Positions 23,839-35,407 of a stretch of 64,000 nt of DNA are shown piece after piece. This DNA is from Bidens hawaiensis (taxonomy: Eukaryota > Streptophyta > Magnoliopsida > Asterales > Asteraceae). The position numbers and the translations under genes were made by a program. Position 1 is the stretch's first letter, and the number at the start of each line of letters is the position of its first letter. The stretch covers positions 173,931 to 237,930 of the forward strand of contig JAIQDT010004982.1 of the NCBI GenBank assembly GCA_021521415.1, in the 5' to 3' direction. The notes beneath the pieces are model-generated. The model was not told the DNA's origin. It did not search any database and saw only the letters and a list, made by a program, of their open reading frames with translations.

Positions 23839-25022
23839 ATGTCATTCAAGAAGATGAGAGATGGATTCATGAGAGACGCGAGAAGAGCTGGAATTTCCGA
23901 ACCTCTACCGAAGGACAATATGAGCCAGGACTACGAAGCCTTCTTTAATCAAGATCACCCGATCGACCGAACCAAACCGGTGTACTTCCCTGGAACCAAA
24001 CAATGTCCGATCAACTTACCCGATGATCCACCGATGCAAAGGAATGATCCCCCAAGACACTTAATTTATCATCCATCAAGTATACCGATGTATCACCCAT
24101 CTGACATCCCGATGTATCATCCGTCCGAAATCCCAACGTATCATCCATCTGACATCCCGGAATTTCAACCAACGAATCCTCATCCGTCATATGCATTCCT
24201 CTCCAACAAACAAATCAAGGAATAACCTGAGTTCGACTATGCAATGTCACTCCGACCAAAGAATATGGCATACTGGAACTTCTGCTTACAACTCCGTTGA
24301 CTCCCACCCCAATACCTATGATGGTTCTTCTCAAAAGCCAAAGATGAGGATTATGATGCAGTATGAGAATTTTTGTTTGCATCCTATAGTTTATGAGACT
24401 GCTAAGTTGATGGAGGAGGAAGACCCCGAAGAGGAAGAAAATCCGGTCGAGGAAGAGGACCCCAAGGAGGAAAATCCTAATGAAGTAACAACGCCAATAG
24501 AGGAACCGTCAGATTGTGACTGCCCACCTGGACAAGGATGTGTGCAACCGTTCTTTCAAAAAAGTCCAAGCTATGGCTCCATGGGACCCGTACATGCAAC
24601 ACCTCCAAGAACTCAAGAATAAGTCGTCATCAAGTTTCCCACAATATCAAGGCAAAATTCCGTCAGTCGAAGAACAAGCAAATGAGACCCTTGAACAAAA
24701 TGAAGCGGCTGAATCCTTCTTCAACTTTCCGTCTGACGTCACATCATCACCATACCCCAAGAACCACTACGACATTGTTATTATGGGGTACCGTGATCCG
24801 CCACCTCGGTATGGATATCCAAATGAGATCCCGCAATCTCAAGAAGAGCATCTTGATAGAGCTTTACACGAGACTAATGATCTAAGAAAGAAGGTAGCTA
24901 TTGATGGATCCAAGAAGAAGAAGATAGGAGATAAGATTCTTCGAAAATGCAACAAGATGACCAAGATAGTGAAGAAATTTATAAGAGACCAAGAGATGGT
25001 AGAATGTATGATGGGATATTGA
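23839..25022 (+). pseudogene. Leader ORF of Gypsy family A (unknown protein)
   Basis: Lies between primer site and gag. The N-terminal part (23839-24225) starts MSFKKMRDGFMRDARRAGIS and then has four tandem YHPS(D/E)IPxYHPS-type repeats. The middle part (24191-24622) is acidic, with Glu/Asp/Pro/Asn repeats. The C-terminal part (24516-25022) holds DVTSSPYP, RDPPPRYGYPNEIPQSQEEH and LDRALHETNDLRKK, then a Lys-rich tail. The three parts are in different frames, so at least two frameshifts break the gene. The second copy (57067-58170) preserves all three parts in one frame. I do not recognise the family. The position recalls the extra upstream ORF of some Tat/Ogre elements, but the sequence does not obviously match. 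Confidence 0.65.
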
Positions 25023-25213
25023 CATATTTATGTGTTTGTGTTTTTAAATAAAGAACGTTAAATCGTTCCACTAAGGATAGGAATATATATATATGTGTGT
25101 GTGTGTGTATGTTTTTTGTGTAACTAATAAATGTAATAATATATATGTCTTTTGACATATATATAAGTGAATAAATGTGTGATTAAAGAAGAGAATGTAA
25201 TTTAAATTTCAGA
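25023..25213 (+). other. AT-rich gap between leader ORF and gag, possible intron end
   Basis: A/T-rich with TA and TG runs, ending TTAAATTTCAG directly before the gag ATG, a good 3' splice site. The second copy has TTTTGTATTTCAG at the equivalent place (near 58234). This suggests leader ORF and gag may be joined by splicing. Confidence 0.45.
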
Positions 25214-26115
25214 ATGTCACAACAAAGTAATGCTGAAGCTTCCCGAAAGGAAGTAGAAAATCGAGCAAATAAAGATAAAGAAAAAGAACAAGAGAAAATA
25301 CCTGAAAAATACATGAACCAAATTCAAAAGATGATAAAAAAGGCTGTGAGAGCTGAATCTCATGTCAGGTCTCAAACTAAGCAAACAAATTCTGCCGAAC
25401 AATCTTGAAAGTCCGTTAAGTCTCGTCCTAAACCATCTCATCTCGAAGAGAGCGTGCACGAATCAAATGTTGATGGCGACGTTAGACAAAAGTTTAAGAA
25501 ATTGAAAATAGAAGGTTGCTTGTTCAAAAACTTTGGACCAAAAGAATTCTATGGCGACAAAGGCGCCATTGCGACCGTGAGATGGCTTGAAGAAATGGAG
25601 TCGATAGTGATAATAAGCAAATTTTCCGAACAAGAGAAGATTCAATACTCGGATCAAATGTTCAAAGAAGAGGCTTTAGAGTGGCGGAATACACTGATAA
25701 TGAGCAAAGGAAGGCAGGTTCTATACAATCTGATGTGGGAAGAGTTTAAAGAAATGATGATGGCAAAGTTCTGCCCAATGCATGATACCGATCAAATCCA
25801 AACAAAATTCCTTAATTATAGAGTTGAGGAGAGAACCTCCGTGAATATAACACTAAGTTCCATGAGTACTGCCGACTCATGCCCCAGCTTGTAACCCCTG
25901 AATCCAGCAAAGTTACGCGATACATATGGGGACTTCCGTGGGAAATTTGCGACATGGTGAGTTCTCACCTCCCTCAAACTGCCGACTCTGCGATGGAATT
26001 GGCTGGATATCTAATGAGCGGTATGATCCGCAACAAAGAAGAAGATAAGAATGTGGTACCACACAAGACCACAAGAAGACTGGAGGAAGCGCCCGATTCA
26101 AGGGCAAAGGCATAA
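25214..26115 (+). pseudogene. Gypsy gag polyprotein (broken), family A copy 1
   Basis: ATG at 25214 begins a Lys/Glu-rich leader. From about 25490 the retrotransposon gag domain is readable: FKNFGPKEFYGDKG, VRWLEEMESIVIISKFSEQE, ALEWRNT, WEEFKEMMMAKFCP. In a different frame it continues LVTPESSKVTRYIWGLPWEI (25879-26115). The product would form the capsid. TGA at 25406-25408 and a frameshift near 25880 inactivate it. The wording matches gag of Tekay/Del-like chromoviruses common in plants. Confidence 0.8.
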
Positions 26116-26149
26116 ATCAACACAAATCTGGATTCAATTCCAATTACAC

Positions 26150-26655
26150 TCCATGCAAGACTTGTAAGAAATACCACAAGGGTCGCAGCCACTTTGCTTC
26201 GTCTTCGACCACAACTATTTGCGACTCATGTCACAGACCCGGCCACGCAATGGCCGATTGCTGGAAGAAGACGATGACTTGCTTTGCAAGGAAATGGGTC
26301 ATCTCAGCTTTGAATGCCCAAAGAACAAGCCCGCTGCTGGTGGTGCGGGTGGAAGTGGTCAAACGAAAAAGAATAATGCAAGAGTCTTCATCCTTGACAC
26401 CAAAAAGACGGCCGAGATGCCGGAAACCATCACAGGTACGTTTCTAGTTAACGACACATATGCTAGAGTTTTGTTTGATTCGGGTGCCAACTTAAGTTTT
26501 ATAGATTATAATTTTTTATATTCTATTAAACGAACCTCTAACTAAATTAAATAAAACTCTAAACGTCGAGACCGCTAGTAGTGAAATTGTTAAAATCTCC
26601 GAAGCCCTAGAAAATGGAAAAATCTTCTTGTCTGGTTACGTTCTACCTTAATTAG
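26150..26655 (+). pseudogene. Zinc knuckles and N-terminal protease, truncated
   Basis: CDSCHRPGHAMADC (about 26221-26262) is a CX2CX4HX4C knuckle; a second, ending CKEMGHLSFECPK, follows in another frame. The aspartic protease begins ITGTFLVNDTYARVLFDSGA with the catalytic DSG motif and continues NLSFI. Frameshifts separate the pieces. Homology is lost at about 26655, before the second half of protease, so the 3' part of the element was deleted or replaced. Confidence 0.75.
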
Positions 26656-27845
26656 GATGAATTTTGTTGTTAAGTGGATTTTTTGTAGGTTGTTGAAGGG
26701 ACTTGTGTTTGTTCTTAGTTTATTTAATCCAACATTGCGTCAGTAACAATTTACCAACATTTTTAAAAAAATATATTGGTTTTAAATAATCTCAACTGTC
26801 ACCTTTTGGTCACTGCCGATCATAACTAACGAAATGACTAATGACAGTCCCACCTTTTATCATTTTTTTTCTACCAATGAACCCTGACTAACGAAACCCT
26901 AACATCGTTAGTTTTCATGATGTGACGTTCTTATTTGGCATACATGTGGCATGCTTATGTGACACATTACACTGCCACCACCACCACCATCACCATGGCA
27001 GTCACCAACACCATGACCGCCACCACCACTAGTTTCCTAAAAATATTAATATATTTTATATATGTTTTATTGGGTGAATTTTGACTATTGAAGTCAAGTC
27101 AACAAGTTTAAAAAGAATAATATGAATCTTGTCACTTAACTCCTAGAGTTCACATGGTAGTTCATGAAACAAATAATAGTACAAACTTAACCTTGATGGC
27201 TCCTCCTGCCAAATATGAAGTTGATATTATGACTCATTTATAAACAGTCCATTACAAAGCATGATCACAAAGAAATTGTGTATATCTGTAGTATCTTCTT
27301 TATTAGAAGAATTATATTTTGAGGATACAATGGAGCTAAAATAACATTCATCTTCTTTCAATGTTTTCATAAAACTCTGTCAAGGTTAGGTCGGACTGCG
27401 CGAACCCGTTAGCATGATTACAAAAACACAATACAATAAATTTTAGACCACTTTTAACCTGTGTGACCCATATGACCCTTTTAGGATTATGTTTAATTTT
27501 TTCTTCTAGTATTGTTAATTAGAGCTTGTAGATGTAGAAAGTTTTCTAAAAGGGTTATATAAATATATCTATAGTTATTACTCTAAAAATATACGATATT
27601 TATTATAACTTCTAAAAGTATTTCCAATCTGCTTACATGCTAATTTAAGCCTATAAAAGAACCGAACATTAATGAACTGTTCGGCTGGAAGTTCATCTTC
27701 GTTTATTTAAAAAACAAACAAACATGAACATGCATTTTGTTTGTTAATTTATGTTCGTGAGCATCTGGTTATGTTCGTTCATTTATGTTCGCTTATTTAC
27801 GTTGATGTATTTTCGTTCGTTCATGCTTTATAAACATCTAAGTAG
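26656..27845. other. Intergenic sequence, CAC-rich patch and GTTCG-rich patch
   Basis: A CCA/CAC-rich stretch lies at about 26970-27030. From about 27660 to 27840 repeated ATGTTCGTTCATTTATGTTCG-like units occur; their inverted form is at 29740-29800, beyond the inserted LTR element. The two may be ends of one older element split by the insertion. No gene. Confidence 0.4.

Positions 27846-27908
<63 letters not shown>
27846..27908. repeat. TA microsatellite
   Basis: About 31 TA units, abutting the start of the LTR element. Confidence 0.95.
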
Positions 27909-27912
<4 letters not shown>

Positions 27913-28320
27913 AGGCCAATATTTGTGACTTGCGATATCAAATTACGAAACTCGTTACATATTTTATGGTCAAGTTAATAAGTTATGCCGACGAGAAAAC
28001 CAACACGAAACAAGAGCTTCAGGACGCACGTTTAGCTTCAACGGGAGATCTTCTAGTTTATTTGTATTGTGTTAGGCTATAAATAGGAAACTTGTTTTCT
28101 ATTTTAATGTGTGTTTGTATGGTGTTTTCACCCACCCAAGGGGAGCTCACCTTGGGTGAGGTTGGTTATTTGTTATCAATATAAATCTTTTAACCGACAA
28201 CGAGATCGTTCAATATCCTTATTATATTTACATTATTTTGCTCGGTCGTTTGAATTCACCGCAACTGTCTCAACACGTTTATCGAGAGCAAAACCGTTCG
28301 GTGGTCGTTTTGGGACTTAC
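27909..28320 (+). repeat. 5' LTR of short retroelement
   Basis: TGTAAGGCCAATATTTGTGA to GGGACTTACA. Contains GGCTATAAATAGG (TATA box, near 28076) and a hairpin-capable CACCCAAGG...CCTTGGGTG near 28134-28159. Confidence 0.9.
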
Positions 28321-29196
28321 AATTGGTATCAGAGCGGGTTGAATCTTATGATTCAACTTTGCTCTTGATATTCGGGTTCTATTTCCGCTATTACTCGAAC
28401 CGGGACGTTAAAACCCGTTGAAGTTTTGAAAATAAAATTTGAAGATCTTGGAAATAAAGTGGGAAATAAGCGTGTTTGAAGCAATCTCCTTGTAGATCCG
28501 GATGTTCGGGATCTACAAGTGCCCGATCCTGGCATTTCAGGAACCGTTTTCTGGTGGTAGTGGTGGTGGCTGCGTTTTCCGGCCATTCATTTTTACGTCT
28601 AGCGCGTGGCAGCAAAAAAAAAAAACAAAGAAAGCAAAAAAAAAAATGAACAAAGAAAGAGAGGTGGCCGGAGATAAACTGAGGATAGAAAGAAAGAAGA
28701 AGAAAGAACACGGCGGTGTGGTCAGCGTTTGAAGAAGGGGTGGACGGAAGCGGTTTTCCGGATTTGGGTACAAAGGTCACCGGTGGTGGTGGGCGGCCAA
28801 GGAGTGGCCATGGATGACGGATTGATGAGGATGATGGCTGTGATGATGGAGGGTAGGACGCCGGTTTTCCGGCTCTGCCTTTTCCATCCGTAGTATGAAG
28901 GTGGCCGGAGGTGAAGTAAAGTGGTGTTCAGAACTTTGAACAAATTGGATACGAATTTGAACTTAAAAAGGAAATAGCAAGCTTTGTTCATATGATCGAT
29001 GTCCCCGGTAGTTCTTCTGAACATATACTGCTTGAAGATCCAAGATGGATAAAGAAGCGATAACTCCTTCATGAATGAATTAGGTGGGTCATACCTTTAG
29101 AGGGTGATTGAAGAGGCTTCGGCTTTATCGGGTTGATTCATGAAAATGATGGACACGGTTCGACGGTGTTTTGATATCACAAGCCAAGGGGGTGAT
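28321..29196 (+). other. Non-coding interior of short retroelement
   Basis: Begins with the primer-binding site. It holds A-rich runs at about 28613-28645 and several GGTGG/CCGG-rich patches (28555-28575, 28780-28900) with GTTTTCCGG motifs recurring. The Lys-rich open frame 28502-28732 follows from the A runs and is not credible as a gene. Confidence 0.7.
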
Positions 29197-29590
29197 TGTA
29201 AGGCCAATATTTGTGACTTGCGATATCAAATTACGAAACTCGTTACATATTTTATGGTCAAGTTGATAAGTTATGCCGACGAGAAAACCGAACACGAAAC
29301 GAGAGCTTCGGGACGAACGTTTAGCTTCAACGGGAGATCTTCTAGTTTATTTGTATTGTGTTAGGCTATAAATAGGAAACTTGTTTTCTATTTTAATGTG
29401 TGTTTGTATGGTGTTTTCACCCACCCAAGGGGAGCTCACATTGGGTGAGGTCGGTTCTTTGTTATCAATATAAATCTTTTAACCGACAACGAGATCGTTC
29501 ACTATGCTTATTATATTTGCATTATTTTGTTCGGTCGTTTGAATATACCACACCCGTCTCGACACGTTTATCGAGAGCAAAACCGTTCGG

Positions 29591-29591
<1 letters not shown>
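29197..29591 (+). repeat. 3' LTR of short retroelement, 3' end lost
   Basis: Matches the 5' LTR closely to ACCGTTCGG and then runs into TATTTATATATA. The final about 20 bp (GTCGTTTTGGGACTTACA) are absent, probably replaced by expansion of the adjoining TA tract (29595-29629). Confidence 0.85.
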
Positions 29592-29592
<1 letters not shown>

Positions 29593-29633
<41 letters not shown>

Positions 29634-30460
29634 GGCTCGTTAAAATGAATGAGGTAAATTTAAGCCACTAATTTAGATGTGTTTTCTGGATAAATTGTGA
29701 TGTATTAGACTTGTCTATTTCCATTGCAAACTGTTCATTTAGATTTTAAATGAACGAACATGAATGCACACGGACATGCCCTAACTTTTTATGAACGAAC
29801 ATCAGCAAAGTAATGATAAGGTATCTTGGAATACCAAGGATTCCATTATGCCAACGGCCTAGTTTTCCAATTTTTTGAAAGACGAAGCTAAATATTTTGG
29901 TCTAGATGTATACAAAATATGTAACCTCCATTATGACCGAATCTCAATCAAATACGCTTCTTGTTAACATTAAACCATTTATGATTTTTGACCGACATCA
30001 ATTGAGAAAGAAACCAACACCTTAAACTTTAACTTTCTGAACTTGTATAATCATGTCAAATGCTTCAACATTTGGGATTCTTTTCCAATAGAAAGGTGCG
30101 GTTCAAACGCATAAAAAGACTCATGCCCGTGAATTCGGGTCTAATGCATGAGAAGCTTCCATTTACAAATCAAGCAATCTGGTTGCTTCCATAAAAGGGG
30201 TGCGACCACATCGTGACATGTAGGATTTTTGAGCTTTCGTTTATATATATTATAGATAGAAAGATATTGTAGAAAAAAAATATATTTTTACAATATTAAT
30301 GTTAAAAAGAGAATTACCGATACATATATATGAGATACATATAATTTCCGTTAATTAGTGTATGTAATCTCAAAATTAAATAGTGCATAAATTGTTAAAA
30401 GAAAACAAAAAGTAAGCATCATTTAATATTAAGTCTCGTTAATGAGCTAGTGAAAAAAAA
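29593..30460. other. TA microsatellite and intergenic sequence
   Basis: A TA run at about 29595-29629, then unassigned sequence with GAACGAACAT repeats near 29750-29800 (inverted relative to 27660-27840). No gene recognised. Confidence 0.5.
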
Positions 30461-30922
30461 AGTGATGTAAGGCCCCTTTACGGTAGCCCTACTTTGGTGT
30501 TGGATTTACTCATAAACACAGTTCTAAAAATCAGAGTTAATTAAAAACTTTCGCGGAATAATAAAATAGTCAACCATTCGATACAATCATCCATAATTTG
30601 TCTTTTTAAAACGTTACATAAAACATAGTGTCAAAACATCACGACAAATCCTCAGATGCCAGCATCTTCAGTATTTCCATGTGTCTCCCACAAGCCAGCT
30701 GCCTCAGTCGATTAGCCTGCATGAATACTAAAAGTCAGCCACGCTGAGTGAGTTCTAGTTAATCAGGCAACGTATGATTCATTCTCATATCTACATATGC
30801 ACCCGGAGGTACATACCTTCCGGTTATCTCACATACTTACGTACTTTCATTCTTTCTTTCATATTAACATACATACTTTTATTCATACACATACATTTTA
30901 AAGAGCTTTCCGCCCTATAACC

Positions 30923-31047
30923 TTCGCCGATATTATTAGGGTCGGTTCCTTACATTCGCCGACATTATTAGGGTCGGTACCCTACATTCGCCGACATTAT
31001 TAGGGTCGGTTCCCTACATTCGCCGACATTATTAGGGTCGGTTCCCT
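30923..31047. repeat. 32-bp tandem repeat, four copies
   Basis: TTCGCCGACATTATTAGGGT is the start of each unit; copies differ at single bases. Confidence 0.95.
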
Positions 31048-31463
31048 CGTTCTATCTATACCCTTCATACCTTTCTATACATTCATAATTAAAACATTCA
31101 TACGTCTAACCATCATCTGTACATCATATATATGTCAATCATATCTTTATACAATCCCTTGACGGCACATGCAATATCCAAAGATCGTTCATGCATCGTC
31201 AAGCATTCATTTATACATAAATCATATAAGGCATACACGTACCACTTAAGGTAAGTGTATTAACTAATCACATCAAGTATGCACACAACCCCGAAAACAT
31301 AGCAAGGAAATGGGGCTAGAAACTCACCTGAATGCGGTTACGCTCACCGTTAATCGTAATCCCTTTCTTGAGCCGTGCACTGCTAACTGTATAATAATTA
31401 CATGTATCAATTGACTATTACTACTCATGTCGTATTTCTATCTTTACATGACCCACAACGAGC

Positions 31464-31566
31464 GGGAGTCCGGGGGCAGCGCCCCTGGCAGCGGGGCTCT
31501 AGGGGCGGCAGCCCCTAGCGGGGTCCAAGAGGCAGGGCCCCTGGCTGGGGTTAAGCCGCCAGGTCA
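31464..31566. repeat. GC-rich patch with short inverted repeats
   Basis: Dense GGGG/CCCC blocks such as GGGGGCAGCGCCCC and GGGGCTCTAGGGGC in an otherwise AT-rich LTR; could fold strongly. Confidence 0.8.
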
Positions 31567-31724
31567 GCTTGGAAAAATTTTATTTTCATTAACTGTCTTA
31601 ACGCATTTTCCATTAGGATTTTAAGTTATTATTTTATTCACCTACTCATTCGTTACAGTGAATTAAGCCTGATTCGTTAGCCCGATTCGTGGTCTAGTAC
31701 TGGATTACTTTTACTTAGCGTTTT

Positions 31725-31880
31725 GAGCGAACTTAACCTTAAGCGAACTTGTCATTAAGCGAACTTAATCATTAAGCGAACTTAATCATTAAGCGAACTT
31801 AAACATTAAGCGAACTTAACATTAAGCGAACTTATCATTAAGCGAACTTATCACTAGGCGAACTTATATGGGCGAGCTTA
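31725..31880. repeat. 15-16-bp tandem repeat (AAGCGAACTTA-type)
   Basis: About nine units of CATTAAGCGAACTTA with small length changes, degenerating at the right end (GGGCGAGCTTA). Confidence 0.9.
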
Positions 31881-32626
31881 ACTAGCGAAGTTATAAACAG
31901 CTTCGACGGGATTGATTTTGAGCTCATAAGCATCTCTGTTTCAACATGTGAACCTTGATATTATGTTAATCAATCCCGTAAACATTTCCAATATCATTTT
32001 CTGATAAGGCTCGGCCCGGAAAAGCATAAAGTTTGGACCTTTAAGCTAAAACGTTCAATACTAGATCAAAGGTTCATTTTAAATGAGCCGTGCCTAGCCG
32101 TGGGTTCATTAAGTTCGTATTTTAACGTCAAGTTTGTTACTTTACGTTTCGATATGCCCGATCTACTCTTGTTCTAAGTTTCAAGACTAAACGTTTATAA
32201 AAACGTAAACTTTAAAGGTAAAAGGCATATCTTTATGTGTTCTTCGGTCTTGGTTAGTTTGTTTATGGACTCTAAATCATGTATATAACTCGTATAATAA
32301 CGATCTAATGACCAACTAGCGTTTTTTGGCCTCAGATCTCACCCTTTCTCTCTCGGCCGTATATGAGTGGTGGTGGTGGGGTGTGTGTGTGTGTGTTTGA
32401 GTGTGTAGGCAAATATGGAAGATGGAATGATGATTAGGGTTTTAGGATGGTTAAAGGGGTATTTATATCCCTTAAAGCCCGTGGACCTAAGGCCCATTAC
32501 CCTTTAATCCATCTTAATTAATCCAAGTCCATGACATTTTCTTTATTTAATATCAATTAAATATTAACACACGATAATTAAACGTGACTTTCTTCATTCA
32601 CTACTAGAATAATTTAGGATGTTACA

Positions 32627-32650
32627 AGTCTTCCCTCCTTAAAGAGGTTT
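32627..32650 (-). other. Polypurine tract of chromovirus
   Basis: On minus, CTCTTTAAGGAGGGAAG lies directly before the 3' LTR, the expected position of the plus-strand primer. Confidence 0.7.
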
Positions 32651-32669
32651 CGTCCCCGAAACCTAACTA

Positions 32670-34067
32670 TTACTTAAACAAACTAGGGTAGAACTTGCGC
32701 ATCTCATCCTCAGCTTCCCAAGTAGCATCTGATCCCTTGCGATGTTTCCATATCACTTTCACAAAAGGTATAACCTTGTGACGAAGCTGCTTATTCTTGC
32801 GATCAACAATCTTTATCAGCTGTTCAATGTAGTTCAGCTGTTCATCAACCACGATGTTCATCAATGGAACGTGAGAGGTGTTATCAACTAGACACTTTCT
32901 TAAATGAGAAACATGGAAGGTTGAATGAATTCCTTCTAACTCCTCGGGCAAATTTAGCTTATAAGCCACTTCTCCTACACGGTCCACGATCTTAAAGGGT
33001 CCAATATACCTTGGACTCAACTTTCCTCTCTTCCTAAAGCGGTTAATCCCTTTCCAAGGCGAGACCTTGAGCATCACATTGTCACCAACGTTAAACTCAA
33101 TCGGTCGTCGCCGCTTGTTTGCATACGACTTTTGTCTGTCTTGAGCGGCTTTCTTTCTTGCCTTAATCTGATCAAACTTTGAAGAAGTTTCTTGCACAAC
33201 TTCTAAACTTCCCATCTCCTTCTGACCAATCTCTCCCCAACATACGGGAGTTCTACATCGTCTACCATAACGCATTTCAAACGGTGGCATACCAATACTT
33301 GAATGGTAACTATTGTTATAGGAGAACTCTGCTAGATGCAGGTGATCATCCCAACTTCCGCCAAAGTCTAAAACACAAGCACGCAGCATATCCTCAAGGG
33401 TTTGGATCGTCCTTTCAGACTGACCATCAGTTTGAGGATGATACGCCATACTGATGTTCAATCTCGTTCCCATAGCTTCATGGAACTTCTTCCAGAATCT
33501 CGAAGTAAACCGAGTATCTCTATCAGACACGATCGACAGTGGCACTTCATGCTTAGATACAACCTCTTTGATGAACAAACTTGCTAACGTTTATGACGAG
33601 ATGGCCTCTCGTATAGGCAGAAAGTGAGCACTCTTGGTCAAACGGTCCATAATCACCCAGATGGTATCATGATGCTTAGCTGTACGGGGTAGCTTAGTTA
33701 TGAAATCCATGGTGATGTGTTCCCATTTCCATTCAGGTATCTCAAGCGGTTGCATCTTCCCATAAGGCTTCTGATGCTCTGCCTTGACTTGTAAACAAGT
33801 TAAGCACTTACTGACATAATCTAATACATCATTCTTCATTCCCGGCCACCAATAATCTCTTTTCAAATCTTGATACATCTTTATAGCTCCGGGATGAATC
33901 GAGTATCTTGATTTATGAGCTTCATCTAAGATTCGACCTCTGAGATCTCCATGGCGTGGAATCCACATACGGTCAAATCTAGTCTTAACACCATGAGTGT
34001 TTTCCATCAACTCATCTTGCTGGCCATAAATAATTTCTTTCTTAACTAACCCTTCATCTACTAGCAC
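32670..34067 (-). pseudogene. Chromovirus integrase with chromodomain (interrupted)
   Basis: From 34067 leftward. The zinc-binding HHCC region reads HKSRYSIHPG then CLTCLQVKAEH. The catalytic core starts WKWEHITMDFITKLP (first Asp) with IMDRLTKSAHFLP, then VSDRDTRFTSRFWKKF (second Asp) and HPQTDGQSERTIQTLEDMLR (Glu). The GPY/F module KLSPRYIGPFKI and a C-terminal chromodomain-like region (VIPFVKVIWKHRKGSDATWE) follow. It would insert the cDNA, the chromodomain guiding it to heterochromatin in related elements. An in-frame TAA at 33591-33593 splits it between the two catalytic Asp residues, and a frameshift near 34065-34095 separates it from RNase H. Confidence 0.92.
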
Positions 34068-35407
34068 CTCTGACTGTACCTTGACAATCTCTTAAAAAGA
34101 CTTGAGTTCATAATCAGCTGGTATGACTTCACTGTTGCAAGGACTTCCTCATTCTTACGACTTAACGCATCAGCGACCACATTAGCTTTACCAGGATAGT
34201 ACTTAATATCGCAGTCGTAATCCTTTATCAACTCTAACCATCTTCTCTGCCTCATGTTTAGCTTTTTCTGCTCGAAGAAGTACTTTAAACTTTTATGATC
34301 TGTGTAAATGGTACACCTAGTACCATACAGATAATGTCTCCATATCTTGAGAGCATGCACTACTGCTGCTAGCTCTAAATCGTGCGTCGGATAAGTACTC
34401 TCATGGACTTTCAACTGTCTAGACGCATAAGCTATCACTTTCCCTCGTTGCATCAACACGCAACCTAACCCACGATGCGAAGCATCAGTACAAACAACCA
34501 AATCCTTGTTACCATCGAGCAAAACAAGGATTGGGGCTTGCATGAGTATCTTCTTTAACTCTTGAAAAGCTTCTTCTTGGAACTTTCCCCAACTGAATAC
34601 TATCGACTTTCGGGTCATACCGGTCAACGGTGCGGCTATCTTGGAGAAACCTTCGATGAATCTCCTATAGTAGCCAGCTAACCCTAGGAAGCTTCGTATA
34701 TCATTCGGATTCTGTGGAGTCTTCCAGTTGGTTATCGCTTCAATCTTAACTGGGTCTACCATAATTCCTTCAGGATTTATCACGTGACCTAGAAATTGCA
34801 CTTCTCGCAACCAGAACGCGCATTTTGAAAACTTAGCGTACAACTTCTCTTTCTTCAGAGTCTCTAACACCTATTTCAGATGCTCAGCATGATCAGATTC
34901 GCTCTTTGAATAGATCAATATATCATCGATGAAGACAATAACTGACTTATCCAACCTTGGCCGACACACCCTATTCATCATGTCCATAAACGCTGCGGGA
35001 GCATTTTTTAGTCCAAATGTCATCACGAGAAACTCGTAGTGTCCATACCGCGTTCGGAACGCTGTCTTAGGGATGTCTGCCTCCTTCACCTTCAGCTGAT
35101 GATAGCCTGATCTGAGATCTATTCGTGAGAACCAACTTGAACCTTGCAGTTGGTCAAACAGATCATCAATCCTTGGCAAATGATATCTATTCTTTACCGT
35201 AAGCTTGTTCAACTCCCGATAGTTAATGCACATTCTCATACTTCCATCCTTCTTCTTCACGAATAATACGGGTGTGCCCCACGGGGAAACACTTGGTCTA
35301 ATGAAACCCTTGTCGAGGAGTTCTTGCAGTTGGGACATCATTTCTTTCATCTCGGACGGTGCTAGACGGTAAGGCGCTTTCGCAACGGGTTGGGCTCCTG
35401 GTACTAA
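34061..35407 (-). pseudogene. Chromovirus reverse transcriptase and RNase H (interrupted)
   Basis: 35350-34871 carries the reverse transcriptase fingers and palm: [53 protein letters not shown], and the catalytic FIDDILIYS. After an in-frame TAG at 34871-34873 it continues in the same frame through the thumb and connection ([23 protein letters not shown]) to RNase H ([52 protein letters not shown]). Both activities copy the RNA into DNA. Except for the stop and the frameshift at its end, the domains look complete. Confidence 0.92.

Larger units (their letters stand above)
21409..26655 (+). mobile_element. Gypsy retrotransposon family A, copy 1, 3'-truncated
   Basis: A 2.25-kb LTR (21409-23662) is followed by an initiator-Met primer site, a leader ORF, an intron-like gap, gag, zinc knuckles and the start of protease. 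Homology stops near 26655 before reverse transcriptase, and no 3' LTR is found. Gag wording resembles chromoviral (Tekay/Del-like) gag, but without reverse transcriptase or integrase the lineage is uncertain. A second copy is at 55650-58190. Confidence 0.8.
27909..29592 (+). mobile_element. Short non-autonomous LTR retroelement (TRIM/LARD-like)
   Basis: Two direct LTRs of about 400 bp enclose about 880 bp. The 5' LTR is followed immediately by TTGGTATCAGAGCGGG (initiator-Met primer site). A purine tract (AAGGGGGTGAT) precedes the 3' LTR. The interior has no gag or pol motif. The element sits between two TA tracts, and the last bases of the 3' LTR are missing. It must depend on another element for proteins. 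Confidence 0.85.
30466..32626 (-). repeat. 3' LTR of chromovirus
   Basis: 2161 bp. Read on minus it begins TGTAACATCC. A TATA box ATATAAATA lies near 32462-32470. Downstream come a tandem array (31725-31880), a GC-rich patch (31464-31566) and a 32-bp tandem repeat (30923-31047). The other LTR lacks about 1.35 kb of this middle section. Confidence 0.9.

Noticed and set aside
27751..27978. Open frame rich in Tyr-Ile repeats
   Set aside because: It is a translation of a TA microsatellite; the similar one at 29400-29648 is the same.
28502..28780. Lys-rich and Phe-rich frames on both strands
   Set aside because: Produced by A runs inside the non-coding interior of the short LTR element.
30923..31047. 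CRISPR-like regular repeats
   Set aside because: Adjacent units with no unique spacers, inside a plant LTR; an ordinary tandem repeat.
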